Below are positions 37,862-48,322 of a DNA stretch of 64,000 nucleotides, one piece after another. Under the pieces are notes generated by a model. That model saw only the letters and a program-made list of their open reading frames with translations, was not told the origin of the DNA and searched no databases. The position numbers and the translations under genes were made by a program. Location of the stretch: the NCBI RefSeq assembly GCF_032854445.1, contig NC_088307.1:28002547-28066546 (forward strand), written 5' to 3'. Position 1 is the stretch's first letter; every line of letters begins with the position of its first letter. The stretch comes from Liolophura sinensis. Lineage: Eukaryota; Mollusca; Polyplacophora; Chitonida; Chitonidae.

Positions 37862-37985
37862 ATAATCACGTATCTAATTTGCGCTATGAATGTAACTGTT
37901 GATACATTCAACTTGGCGATATAATTCAACACGATCAATATACGGGATCTGACCTCTGGCATTCTGATATTTACTTACAGTAAGT
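37862..37985 (+). repeat. Dispersed repeat family A, right-end segment
   Basis: TTCAACTTGGCGATATAATT and AATATACGGGATCTGACC match 19900-19945 and 46150-46190. It sits directly beside the SINE, which probably inserted into it. Confidence 0.55.
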
Positions 37986-38333
37986 CGTGATTTAGTGCTG
38001 TAGCCCGATAATACACTTCTTTCCACTTTACAGGGCCCCTGCTTACATTTTGTCATTTAGCGCATCGTGTTTTGTTAATGTGGCTTATTCCATGGCCTTA
38101 TAACGATCCCAGATTAAACAATGATTTATAGTCTTAGGAGAGTCAGAATAATATGACAGTGGCCGTTGAGGTCGAGGCCACCCCTCTTCTGAACTCACTG
38201 TAAGCTAATATCATCTGGTATTTCATTTCATTTTTTATGCTAAAACTTTGTACACCACACACCACTCCGAAATCTATTTAACGACAAGTTTTTACTTGTG
38301 ACTGCGCTGATAGTCACATGAAATTAAACTGTA

Positions 38334-38505
38334 TACTTGCCTTCGGTAAGGCGTCTCAGTGAAGCAGCACTAGATAAAACAGCGGTGGTAATCCGCACTG
38401 CAACAAGGAGGCACGTTACATGCACTCTAAGGATTCCTTCGTCGTGATATGACTGAAAAATTGTTGAGTACGATGTTAAACCCCAAGCATTCACTCGCTC
38501 AGTCA
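38334..38505 (+). mobile_element. Family 2 SINE-like repeat
   Basis: GTGAAGCAGCACTAGATAAA, CAACAAGGAGGCACGTTACA, TGCACTCTAAGGATTCCTTC and a CATTCACTCGCTCAGTCACT end. Same organisation as 28285-28480. Confidence 0.82.
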
Positions 38506-38519
38506 CTATTTCAGCCTTT

Positions 38520-38640
38520 TTCTGTTATTACATGGACAGTTAGAATAAAAGCCTAATTGAAGTTGCCGTATTTCACCGGTTACCTGTGACCCATTTGCTA
38601 TCTATGAAAACTGTTTCCTCTGCTCTAGTTTTACTTTCCA
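38520..38640 (-). repeat. Dispersed repeat family A fragment
   Basis: TTTCACCGGTTACCTGTGAC is the reverse complement of the family A ACCGGTGAAA segment. Preceded by ACAGTTAGAATAAAAGCC. Confidence 0.55.
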
Positions 38641-39322
38641 AGGTGTAGTAGTTTGTGCCGAGTGACCAAGTACAACAAGGTTGCGAAAACAGGGTGTCAT
38701 GAAAGTACTTGGTTCTATACCAAAAAACAGGCCGCATACAGAGAGCCATTATCTTCAGCATTTGACATTTGAGTAAATGTGTTTCAGAGTACACATTATC
38801 GAAGTGCACAGTTTGACCACAAAAGTTTGACCAGTCTGTTAGTAAGCTGACAAGTCACCCGAGGGTTATAGGCTAGACAGATAGTACCCTTGACCGCTGG
38901 TTGTCTGATACCACCGCAGTAATAATGTTAAGCCCAAATCATTTTGGATCTGCACCCATAACGAAAACAGAAACTGGTATCACGACAAGGGGAAACAAGG
39001 GACATATCTCCTATGGTATAGGATATACCTGAAGGCGATCATGCAGAGGAGCCATATTTATTGTGGAGGTATTTGAAGCAGTATGTGAATCTAGGACGAC
39101 TGGAGTTCCCCGACGGTACATGTGTGTGAGAGCATGTCAGGTCGTATTACTTCCGGTCGTGACACTCAAAATAGACGTAGACGGCTGCCCCGCGGTGCCG
39201 CGCGTAAAAGACGGCTGGGCGCTGTGAAGCCGTGAATAGGTGGGTTGGAGGAGTTCACATGGAATGGAGTGGGTAGGACATGTATGACCTTCCCGGATCA
39301 ACCATTTTGCAGAATATTGTAC
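38641..39322. other. Non-coding stretch, nothing recognised
   Basis: No exon, RNA gene or clear repeat supported. Confidence 0.5.
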
Positions 39323-39455
39323 CAGGTGTTATGTTGTACCAGATGCTATGTTGTACCAGTTGTTATGTTGTACCAGATGTTATGTTGTACCGGATGTTAT
39401 GTTGTACCAGTTGTTATGTTGTACCACAAGTTATGTTGTACCACATGTTATGTTA
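39323..39455 (+). repeat. 17-bp tandem repeat, about eight copies
   Basis: Unit CAGATGTTATGTTGTAC with a few substitutions. The frame reading LCCTRCYVVPV is a by-product of the repeat. Confidence 0.93.
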
Positions 39456-40359
39456 GTGTTAACAGGTGAGTAGACAATGTTGACCGCTACTTAACGGTTT
39501 AACAACGGTTCTTTGAAAACAAAACAAAAATCCAAATCGCACAGACCGATCTATACTTTGCTTTACCACTTGACTTAGTCGTTTGCTTTGTCACTGAATG
39601 CAAACGTCCGAAGTTATCTTCACTTACATCCGTAGACACTACAGATTCGGTTCCATCCCATGTTACGTAAAAGTTGCATTTCTTTTGTACCTTTTCGAGT
39701 TTCCATTTATGGGATAAACAGAACCTCCAATCTGAAACCCGAAGTATTAGATTTATTTACGAAACAAATTTATTTGATACTATATTGTTTATTTTCATTT
39801 TAACTCACACCTATATTTTCGTTTTGGAGACGAACAAAATTTTTTCCTTTTGGTTTAAGAAATATGATACTACATGGCCATTTGTTAGTGATCCTCTTTT
39901 TATATCTCGATATTAGAATCGTCTTGCCAAAAGACGACGTTATTGTACAAAAAACTATGTCGAAAGCGACGTTCAATCTTAGACAAGCAAACAAACAAAT
40001 CGAAGAATGGATAAGCTCTTAGTTTTTGAATGAATACCGACAATTCATTCTCCCTAGAGATAATTTATTGTCCACGAGCCTAAAGATTCTGATTAAGTAG
40101 GTATCCAAATCTTATTGCTCTGTTATATCGAGATATTCATACAAATTATTCATCCTTTTATACGAATAAAAAAATGAAAAAAATTCACTGGTGAACTAAT
40201 GAATGGGATAATGAATGAATGTTACAAAGATATCGCAGCTCAGTATGAGTGCAAAAATGGCGAATGCTAACTGATATCGTGAAACAGTCAAACAAGGAGA
40301 CGTTTTTTCATTTCAAAAAGAAGCTTCGTTTTCATAATATTTTTTGTTTCAACTTTCAG
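39456..40359. other. Flank upstream of the prohormone-like gene
   Basis: Would hold the promoter or an upstream non-coding exon of the 40393 gene. I see no convincing TATA box. Confidence 0.35.
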
Positions 40360-40392
40360 ATCAAAGGTCTAACGTCATGTACATTTATTAAG

Positions 40393-43300
40393 ATGGCCGT
40401 CCTGGTGGTGATGCTGTCGTGGCGCGTTACGTCTGAGCAAACTTATAAAGAAGATTTTGAACCAGAAAAGAGCGTTGAAGAGTATGTCGAAGAACCGGCC
40501 TTTTCCGGTAATCAAAGTAAGTTATAATTCATGTTCCTCTCCTTTTTTATTCCCCTTGTACGTCAGCTTCAATGAGGTCGCTGTAATCTTTTACGTCTCT
40601 GCGTCAAAACAAACCGTCAAACAAGATGGACGTTAAAGGTCAACCTATCCCAAGACCACTTCCCAAAACGACAAGTAACAGAAATCACTAAAGAACAAAG
40701 AAAGGCCAATTCGCAAATGTTTAACACAAAGCGCACAATAACTAAGACATTATAAATTACGACATTAGGACGAAAACATGCAAAGAGAAAGAGTTAGCAG
40801 TGATGATGGAAAGGCGTAAGGAATGTTTTAGCCGAATGAATGAAATCAGTATCTAAATCGCATACCATGACAGTATCGCATACCATGAAGGGTCGAAAAA
40901 TATATGGGTCTCAGTAGCGCTAGTATCTAAATCGCATACCATAACAGTATCGCATACCATGAAGGGTCGATAAAAATATGGGTCTCAGTAGCGCTAGTAT
41001 CTAAATCGCATACCATAACAGTATCGCATACCATGAAGGGTCGATAAAAATATGGGTCTCAGTAGCGCTAGTATCTAAATCGCATACCATGACAGTATCG
41101 CATACCATGAAGGGTCGATAAAAATATGGGTCTCAGTAGCGCTAGTATCTAAATCGCATACCATAACAGTATTGCATACCATGAAGGGTCGATAAAAATA
41201 TGGGTCTCAGTAGCGCTAGTATCTAAATCGCATACCATGACAGTATCGCATACCATGAAGGGTCGATAAAAATATGGGTCTCAGTAGTGCTAGTATCTAA
41301 ATCGCATACCATGACAGTATCGCATACCATGAAGGGTCGATAAAATATGGGTCTCAGTAGCGCTAGATAAATGTAGATCCACATATCCACAGTCGCTCTC
41401 TATTCAGACGTAGCCAATCTGTCGTTCAAAGAATGCGTACACGCTTTCATTTGGTTTTGTAGTCCATGTCTAAAATGCTACCAACATTTTTGGCTTTTTG
41501 ACGTGAATACACGGTTTCTGCTTCTGTTTGACATGTATTCAGCTATTATTAGTGAATACTTAGTTTCTCTTTTTCGAATTGGTGGCTTCCCTTATCAGAA
41601 CTAAAGATTCACGCTGCGTTCAGTCGGTTATTCTTTGTTGCCAACAGTTGGCTTTCCTTACCAGAACTGAACGTTCACGGCGTAACATCTTATATACTAA
41701 CATGGTATTCAATTTCGTACAAGATATCAGTCATTCCTATAGAACACACCCTGCGCCTTCCCAGCATCATTGAAAATGGATGACTGCTTCGCGTTGCATT
41801 ATTCCGTCCTAATTTCGTACTTAACATGCTTTTTTAGTTTGTGTTGAACCTCCTTTTGGACCAAGAATGTCCAGTTCGGTTGACAGCTGGTCTGTTTCGA
41901 CGCATAGATCCCTATCCCTTGAGGAAAAGCAAAACGTCTCCAAATTGTCTTTAGCATAGCAGTAAGCGCAATACAATTAGATTTGAAGGACAATACGACA
42001 GAACCTGGTCGTCTAACAAACCTTAAAACAGCTCTCGAAGGTAAGGCANNNNNNNNNNNNNNNNNNNNNNNNNNNNNNNNNNNNNNNNNNNNNNNNNNNN
42101 NNNNNNNNNNNNNNNNNNNNNNNNNNNNNNNNNNNNNNNNNNNNNNNNNNNNNNNNNNNNNNNNNNNNNNNNNNNNNNNNNNNNNNNNNNNNNNNNNNNN
42201 NNNNNNNNNNNNNNNNNNNNNNNNNNNNNNNNNNNNNNNNNNNNNNNNAGTACAGCCAAGGAAAACGTTTAGCCGCAAGATTTCATTTGCTCTAGACCAG
42301 TACCCAGACGGCTTGTGAATACTTGCCGTTACAGTGAAAAACCGTCGGCTGAAGAGCTAAATGGCGTGGGATTCGGTAAGGACCATGTTGTAGATCATCG
42401 CTCTAATGGGTTCCTAATTAAACTAGAACTGTATACAGTTTAACGGCTTCCTAGTAGTCCCCAAACCCAGTTTTGGCTTGTGTTTCACCTGAGATCAGTT
42501 CCATCCCTTAACTATAACTGGAACTGTGTATAGGAGCTATACGGCGCTATTGCTATTTTCACCTGAGCCCGTTAAATGGTGTTTTGCAGACGGCAGTGGA
42601 ATGAGTTATCAGTGGTCAAAGTTTTTTACTTCTCCAGAAAATTACGACCAGGAAATTTTAATCAATGCAGTTTTAAATCTTACAGATTAAAGGCCGCATT
42701 TGAGTATATCAGGTGATCGAGTGATATACTAACACGAGCATCAAACAACAGTAGGTTCTCCATTGCCTATTGTCCGTTGTCTTCCATTCATTGAACAATA
42801 TAAGTAGTATATGCTATAGCAGTAAAACTGTTGTCTTTGAACCGATATATGTTCTGAAGTTATTATCAGATTTGTGCAGTATGCAGCTGAGAGCAAGGTC
42901 ACATATACATATTTACCATCGTCTCATTGATTCATAGTATCTCTCTTCATCTTGTCGTCTCTTCAGTCCATCGTTCCATATCTTATCGCGGCACACTATT
43001 GTACCATAAAAACCTTTCTTCGTACCATCGCGTCTTCGCCTCGCACCGTCGTCTGCATCATCTAATCGCTTCAGTCTATGGCATCGCTTCATATCTTCGT
43101 CCCAGCGTTTTGCACCATCGTCCCACGGCTTGCGTCTTCTTGCCCCTGCTTCGCACCATCGTCTCAACGCTTCATACCATCGTTCCATTGCCTCATACCA
43201 CAAAGGCGCGATACGATGATGAAACTACATTACGATGATGGCCTTAAGCGGTGTTCATAAAATGCAGACTTAATTTAAATGAAAAGCATGTTTAACAGGT

Positions 43301-43997
43301 TTAATAATGTAAGTACGTATTTCTATTTTTTCTGATTTCAGACCTTTTTGGCATTTAATGAGAGCATCAGCGTTAGGCCAGGTTGGTCAAGTCATTAGTC
43401 ATGCGCACTCAGTCAACGGATACTCAACACGTGAGTTCTCATCATTACAACCACAGTCTGAAATTTTCACTTTATTTTACACAATTATTTTATATAATAT
43501 TCTGTTTAAATATCAGAATTGTTCGTGGGGCGTTGTTGACAATATGCGATGACCGTTTAAGTGTAGATTATAGCATTCATTGACGACTACTTTCACCAGT
43601 ACTGAGTGCATTGTTGTGCGTCACATGTGGGGCAATTTGTCAGTAATGATCTCCGGCCATACCCCAAGCAGGTTTCCTCCTACCCCGAAGCTCCTTCTAC
43701 CCCGAAGCTCACCGCTATCGTATAAGTGAAATATTCTTGAGTAAGAGGTTAAACAACAGACTGTTGTATCCATGGTAAAGTTTGGAATGTTATAAAGTTC
43801 CGATTGGTTTCATAATAATGAAACACTGTACATACACGCAACGTACTACTTTTAAATATCCTTGTACTCGGTTTGCAGCTTTGAAGAAAAACGTCAACCG
43901 GATGTCGCTAACAGACTTAGCCGACATTTTGACTTCTTTGAAACAACGTTACAACGCAAACGTCAGCATGCGCATGCCCAGTCTACGGTTTGGTTAA
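40393..43997 (+). CDS. Candidate RFamide/NPF-like neuropeptide prohormone, split around an assembly gap
   Basis: Proposed exons: 40393-40516 (acceptor at 40360, donor GTAAGT), 41963-42040 (donor GTAAGG), 42301-42375 (donor GTAAGG) and 43879-43997 (stop TAA). All junctions are phase 1 and the joined frame is 131 codons. Residues 1-14 (MAVLVVMLSWRVTS) look like a signal peptide. An acidic spacer (15-41) with EPEKSVEEYVEE follows. There are dibasic sites at RR 70-71 and KK 95-96. After KK comes a 34-residue peptide with an amphipathic LTDLADILTSLKQRY helix, ending MPSLRF followed by Gly and stop, so C-terminal amidation is predicted. Overall this resembles NPY/NPF-type precursors, though those usually end RPRF-amide. 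What is seen: open frames and splice consensus. What is inferred: exon joining, processing and family. An exon may be missing in the 200-N gap, and the terminal exon may instead be 42590-42690. The third exon has the only cysteine. A four-codon uORF precedes the start. Confidence 0.45.
40650..41366 (+). repeat. Family A repeat with 74-bp minisatellite (seven copies) in intron 1 of the prohormone-like gene
   Basis: The left part (ATTAGGACGAAAACATGCAA, AGTGATGATGGAAAGGCG) is family A. The array starts at 40848 with units of exactly 74 bp at 40922, 40996, 41070, 41144, 41218 and 41292, containing TATCTAAATCGCATACCATG and GAAGGGTCGATAAAAATATG. Copies are nearly identical, so the expansion is recent. 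Confidence 0.95.
41745..41860 (-). repeat. Dispersed repeat family A fragment, inverted
   Basis: TTGCATTATTCCGTCCTAAT is the reverse complement of the family A ATTAGGACGGA...ATGCAA segment, in opposite orientation to the copy at 40650. Confidence 0.6.
42049..42248. other. Assembly gap (200 N)
   Basis: Exactly 200 N, so the length is probably a placeholder or estimate. It lies between the second and third proposed exons of the prohormone-like gene and may hide coding sequence. Translations across it are meaningless. Confidence 0.99.
42590..42690 (+). CDS. Alternative terminal exon for the prohormone-like gene
   Basis: The acceptor GGTGTTTTGCAG at 42589 is good, the frame is phase 1 like the upstream exons, and it stays open for 33 codons (DGSGMSYQWSKFF... 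ending NLTD) to TAA. Joined to 40393-42375 it would give a 125-residue secreted protein without the RFG end. An open stretch of this length is not rare by chance, so it could be a real alternative end or spurious. Confidence 0.35.
42900..43215. repeat. Degenerate CATCG/CTTC-rich low-complexity repeat
   Basis: Recurring GCACCATCGTC and CATACCATCGTTCC motifs at roughly 15-20-bp spacing over 300 bp, too diverged to give a strict unit. Frames on both strands stay open because of composition, not coding. Confidence 0.6.
43342..43430 (+). CDS. Possible additional exon upstream of the RFG exon
   Basis: Strong acceptor (TTTTTTCTGATTTCAG) and donor (CACGTGAGT) enclose 89 nt. In one frame it reads PFWHLMRASALGQ... 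and leaves one base that joins in frame to 43879. It needs a phase-2 donor upstream, which I do not find; a weaker acceptor at 43363 would give phase 1. Kept as a candidate only. Confidence 0.25.
43648..43758 (+). mobile_element. Family 1 SINE, diverged 3' part
   Basis: CCCAAGCAGGTTTCCTCCTA followed by a short duplication of CCCCGAAGCTC, then TATCGTATAAGTGAAATATT and TTGAGTAAGAGGTTAAACA. Confidence 0.75.
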
Positions 43998-43999
43998 AT

Positions 44000-45050
44000 C
44001 TCACAAGATGGCGGCCTCCACATGCCAAGCTCTGAGAAATGTCGGAAACCATATGTGAGGTTGTCGTCCAGGGACAATTCCTAACGTCACAGAAGTGTTT
44101 CTGCCGCTGAATGAGGCAGATAACCAGTGCTGAGGCATCTGTTGATATTAACACTGGAGATAAAAGAAATATTTGCCACCGACAGCTCCCAATTTAGCAA
44201 ACAAGACGAGAACAAACATAAAAAGTGAAAAGACTGCTTTTTAAGTTGAACCAAGTCCTGTATTATTCGATTCGAACAAGACTTCTGTTATTATATCATT
44301 TTAGTCATTGATATCAGAACTGTAGATGAGAAAGAAACATGAAATCATGTCAAACCCAGACGAAAGACCATAACAACTTATTTGCAAATGTAGTCTTTAA
44401 TATCTTTTTTTCGATATTTTTTCTTTCAGGAGCAAAGATTATTTGAAAATATTTTGTATGGTGGGTATGGTGGGACCACCTCTTTGCTATTTATCGATGT
44501 TTGCATAATAATGTTTTAAATAAGGATGTGATGCATGTCTAATAAATTTATATGAATGTAAATCTGTTATTTATATCCAAGCACATGTACTTAATCAGAA
44601 TTAAGATATATTTACGAATACATTAAAAATATATATATGATCAAAATCCAGGTTGAACACATTTGTTAGTTGAAAAGACGAAATTCTAGAACAAAAATAT
44701 TTATTAACCATTTGTTATATCCCCATTTATAACCTGATTACACAGTATGAGACAATATATACCAATACGTGGTCACTTACAAATACTCACCATACAAAAA
44801 TTATTTTCAGGTGTGTTTTTCTCTTCAAAGAAAACTCGCAAAAAATACATTCAAGACCACATAGGCTATATCTTAGCATTCTTTCTTCTGAACGTTATGT
44901 ATGTTTTATTATTTCTCAACCTTTAACATTGTGTATATCTTCAATGGTCTTACTATATACTGAGTATATTATGTGTGTGGAAGCATTTGTGAAACACGAA
45001 TCTCACTACTTGTACCGAAGTGTCGCAAAATAGACTTGACGTAATTTTTC
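44000..45050. other. 3' flank of the prohormone-like gene, AT-rich
   Basis: Starts with AAGATGGCGGC, a YY1-like motif. The rest is AT-rich with no exon or repeat that I can support. Confidence 0.4.
44541..44546 (+). terminator. Candidate polyadenylation signal AATAAA
   Basis: A canonical hexamer about 540 bases after the RFG stop codon. It is plausible as the 3' end of the prohormone-like transcript, but such hexamers are frequent in AT-rich DNA. Confidence 0.25.
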
Positions 45051-45055
45051 ACCTA

Positions 45056-45380
45056 AGATCTAGTTAGGAACAAGTCGGAACATAAATCGGCTACTAGGTC
45101 TGACTTCATGAGATTGTTGGATATTCACATCTATAGCTCGCCAGTGCAGAGAGTGAAACTGGCGACACTTCAGATCTAGTTAGGAACAAGTCGGAACATA
45201 AATCGGCTACTAGATCTGACTTCATGAGATTGCTGGATATTCACATCTATAGCTCGCCAGTGCAGAGAGTGAAACTGGCGACACTTCAGATCTAGTTAGG
45301 AACAAGTCAGTTTAAGGAGCGGCTATGCTAAATCTGCAGGACTTTTGAGGCGATTGGTGTTACTTTAGATCTAGCTAGCA
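45056..45380 (+). repeat. 116-bp tandem repeat, two full copies plus remnants
   Basis: Copies at 45056-45171 and 45172-45287 differ at very few positions. A third starts AGATCTAGTTAGGAACAAGTC at 45288 and diverges after about 20 bp. A fourth remnant, AGATCTAGCTAGCAATAAG, follows near 45368. Confidence 0.93.
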
Positions 45381-45599
45381 ATAAGTGAGTTTGGAGAGAG
45401 GCGTCGGTATCAGACTTGATTTAAATTGATGGAAAGTGTGTACAGGTGATAAACAAACTGCCTTTAATAGACTTGGATGTAGACGTGACATCACCCGAAA
45501 GTACAAGCTACCTACAGGTAAACGTTTTTAATAAATAGGTATACTGTATTATGCTTGTTTACCGACTTATAATCTGCTGTCAATGAAACCATGTAAAAT

Positions 45600-45716
45600 G
45601 TGCCATTATACTGTCCGACAGGGACGGCAGTGGTTTACGTCAGGCACGATTGCTGTCGTATAAATGAAGAGTTCTTGAAAACAGTGTTAAACATCGGTCA
45701 AAAAAATAAATAAATA
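45600..45716 (+). mobile_element. Family 1 SINE, strongly diverged tail
   Basis: TGCTGTCGTATAAATGAAGA, TTCTTGAAAACAGTGTTAAA and a (AAAT)n end. Ancient copy. Confidence 0.65.
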
Positions 45717-45936
45717 TCGTCTTAAAAGATGTGATGGAAAGCTACAGAAGCGGTGATATCTGGTCAACATTGCATATGTATATATACACAGTTCTTATAG
45801 CGCAACGAAACAGAACACGTGGCTCGTAGATTTGAAATGTCTGGCCGAAATTGACTTAATCGTAAGTTTTTGTGAACTTGACATAAAGAAATAGGTTACC
45901 ATTTGGTTATCGTTGTTTTTGTTCACAGACATTTTT

Positions 45937-46151
45937 AATGATTTATTTAATTGTCTGGTGTTTTACGCCGTACTCAATAATATTTCACTAATATTAGTCG
46001 ACCATCATTATGGTGGAAACAAACCTGGCATAGTCCAGGAGGAAACCCACGACCATCCGCAGGTTGCTGACAGACCTTCCCTCATACGGCGGGAAGGCAG
46101 CATGAGCTGGACTTGAGTTCACAGCGACCCCATTGGTGAGACAGCATTGGC
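45937..46151 (-). mobile_element. Family 1 SINE, near full length
   Basis: Plus strand: TGTTTTACGCCGTACTCAAT, GGAAACCCACGACCATCCGC, CTGGACTTGAGTTCACAGCG, GTGAGACAGCATTGG. The tRNA-like head is truncated. Confidence 0.88.
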
Positions 46152-46240
46152 TTCGGGGTCACTGCGAACACGATTCAACACCATGAATATACGGCCCAAG
46201 CCCCAGGTTAAGCGGAATTATAGAGATAATCATGAAGCTG
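46152..46240 (+). repeat. Dispersed repeat family A fragment
   Basis: ACGATTCAACACCATGAATA then TACGGCCCAAGCC, matching the right-end segment of family A at 19.9 and 37.9 kb. A poly-C tract (about 46260-46270) follows. Confidence 0.5.
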
Positions 46241-46744
46241 AGCCCCCTCTCCCCACCACCTCCCCCCCCCCACACCCTCCAACATGTTTTAAGACACCGA
46301 TTCAATTATAGACGCGCGCTGAGGTGGACGTAGCCTGTGCCACTTTCACGTAATACGTATGTAGCACTAAGATTGTTTTACAACGCTTACAAATCGTTCG
46401 TGAAATAACTAACTTTTAATTAACTTATATAACGTTTTATTTAATTTAATGTTCCTGTTCTTATTACTGGGCTCGTAACACACCATGCAATCGTTGACGA
46501 CAAGGGGAGATAACTCTACGGGGATTATTACGGAAGTTTGTCGTCCACTATTCCAAATGTCTCATAAAACATGTTATCGCCCACTCGACGTGCTTAAAAT
46601 GCTTGCAGCCGCTACACATATATTCAACCTTTAAACGATCTACATCGATTGTTAATTCCGCTGTCAGAAATATTTTGTGAAACTACATTTTGTTCGGGGT
46701 GGGGAGAATCGGTGATTCATTCCTTAGATAAGTAAATGTTACAG

Positions 46745-47462
46745 ATGGCACAGATTCGCACTGTAACATAGCACAGTAATATAACACAGTAACATAGCAC
46801 AGTGACATAGCAAAGCAACATACCACATTAACATAACACGGTAACATACCACAGTAACATACCACATTAACATAACACGGTAATATGCCACAGTAACATA
46901 CCACAGTAACATAACACAGTAGCATACCACAGTAACATAACACATAACACCATCACATACCACAGTGACATAACACATAACATAGTCACATACCACAGTG
47001 ACATACCATAGTAACATACCATAGTAACATAACACATAACACAGTCACATACCATAGTAACATACCATAGTAACATAACACATAACACAGTAACATAGCA
47101 AAGCAACATACCAAATTAACATAACACAGTAACATACCACATTCACATACCACATTAACATACCACAATAACATACCACAGTAACATAGCAAAGCAAAAT
47201 ACCACATTAACATAACACAGTAACATACCACAGTAACATAACACACAACACTGTAACATACCACAGTGACATACCATAGTAACATACCATAGTAACATAA
47301 CACATAGAACAGTAACATACCATAGTAACATAACACATAACACAGTAACATAACACGGTAACATAGCACGGTGACAAAGCACGGTGACATAGCACAGTGA
47401 CATAGCACAGTGACATAGCACAGTGACATAGCACAGTAATATATAGCACAGAAATATGGCAC
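46745..47462 (-). repeat. 13-bp minisatellite, about 55 copies
   Basis: Plus-strand unit TAACATACCACAG with variants (TAACATAACACGG, TGACATAGCACAG). Since 3 x 13 = 39, all minus-strand frames read a 13-residue repeat (CYVTVLCHCAMSL) with few stops. That is a property of the array, not evidence of a protein. Confidence 0.95.
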
Positions 47463-47740
47463 TATATCATGACACAGCTAGTTCATCTGTAGGCCCAAAA
47501 TAAATTCATCTGGTGAAGATCAAGTCTGTCGGCTGGATATTGCAGCCAAACCTCGTCTCCACAGAGGAGGAAGGAGAATCGGAATTCCCTGTGATTAAAT
47601 TAACACCTAATGCTTTCCAACGACTCCAGGGTTAATCTTCAACACAGCCTGGGCATCACCTGCCCCAAACACGACATGTCGTGGTATGTATACTATTGTA
47701 TTTTAAATAGCCGCGGTGGAAACATGAAGAAAGTTTATTA

Positions 47741-47945
47741 TGTTTGATGTTGTTTATTTGTTGTATATGTGTTATTTAATTGTTGTTTATGTGTTGCTTG
47801 TTGTTTATGTGCTATTTGATTGTTTTTCCTGTTATTTGATTGTTTTATGTATTATTTGGCTGCTGCTTTATGTGTTGCTTGTTTGTTGTTTGTGTTATTT
47901 GATTGTTGTTTATGTCTTATTTGATTGTTGTTTATGTGTTATATA
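47741..47945 (+). repeat. Degenerate TTGTTTATGTGTTATTTGA minisatellite
   Basis: Units of roughly 22-27 bp combining TGTTGTTTATGTGTTA and TTTGATTGT. T/G-rich on the plus strand. Confidence 0.85.
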
Positions 47946-47950
47946 ATCAA

Positions 47951-48035
47951 GTTTATGGGTGAAGAAAACCAGAGGGCCTGGGGTATACCATGTCCTGATC
48001 TTTGGCAAGTTACTGACGAGCGTTCCACGGGTGAC
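47951..48035. repeat. Family 3 dispersed repeat fragment
   Basis: TTTATGGGTGAAGAAAACCA and CTTTGGCAAGTTACTGACG, resembling 33960-34090 in the same orientation. Confidence 0.4.
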
Positions 48036-48322
48036 GTAACATATACTGCGGACAGACTACTGGCCTTCAAAGAACGTTAGGCTGGAACAACGGTCCTATA
48101 AAAGAATATTTTCGTACCGTGTACCGTGGAAAAATTTGATCTAATAAATAAAGTACACAAATGAATACGAATTTATGAGAGTTAAGTCTCAGCTACGTCT
48201 CATTGCAGCTAAGACGATTTGCTGCACACTGGCAATGGCTGTGACGTTCCACAAAAATTTATTTGGCCTTGCATTCAGGCCCTTGATAAGCGAAAATCCA
48301 TGTTAAAAGATAGAATGTATGT

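Noticed and set aside
43342-43430. Including this exon firmly in the prohormone-like gene
   Set aside because: Its best frame needs a phase-2 donor, while all upstream donors found are phase 1. Left as a low-confidence candidate.
46986-47462. Minus-strand frame of 158 codons, Cys/Tyr/Val-rich
   Set aside because: By-product of the 13-bp array; all three minus frames are similarly open.
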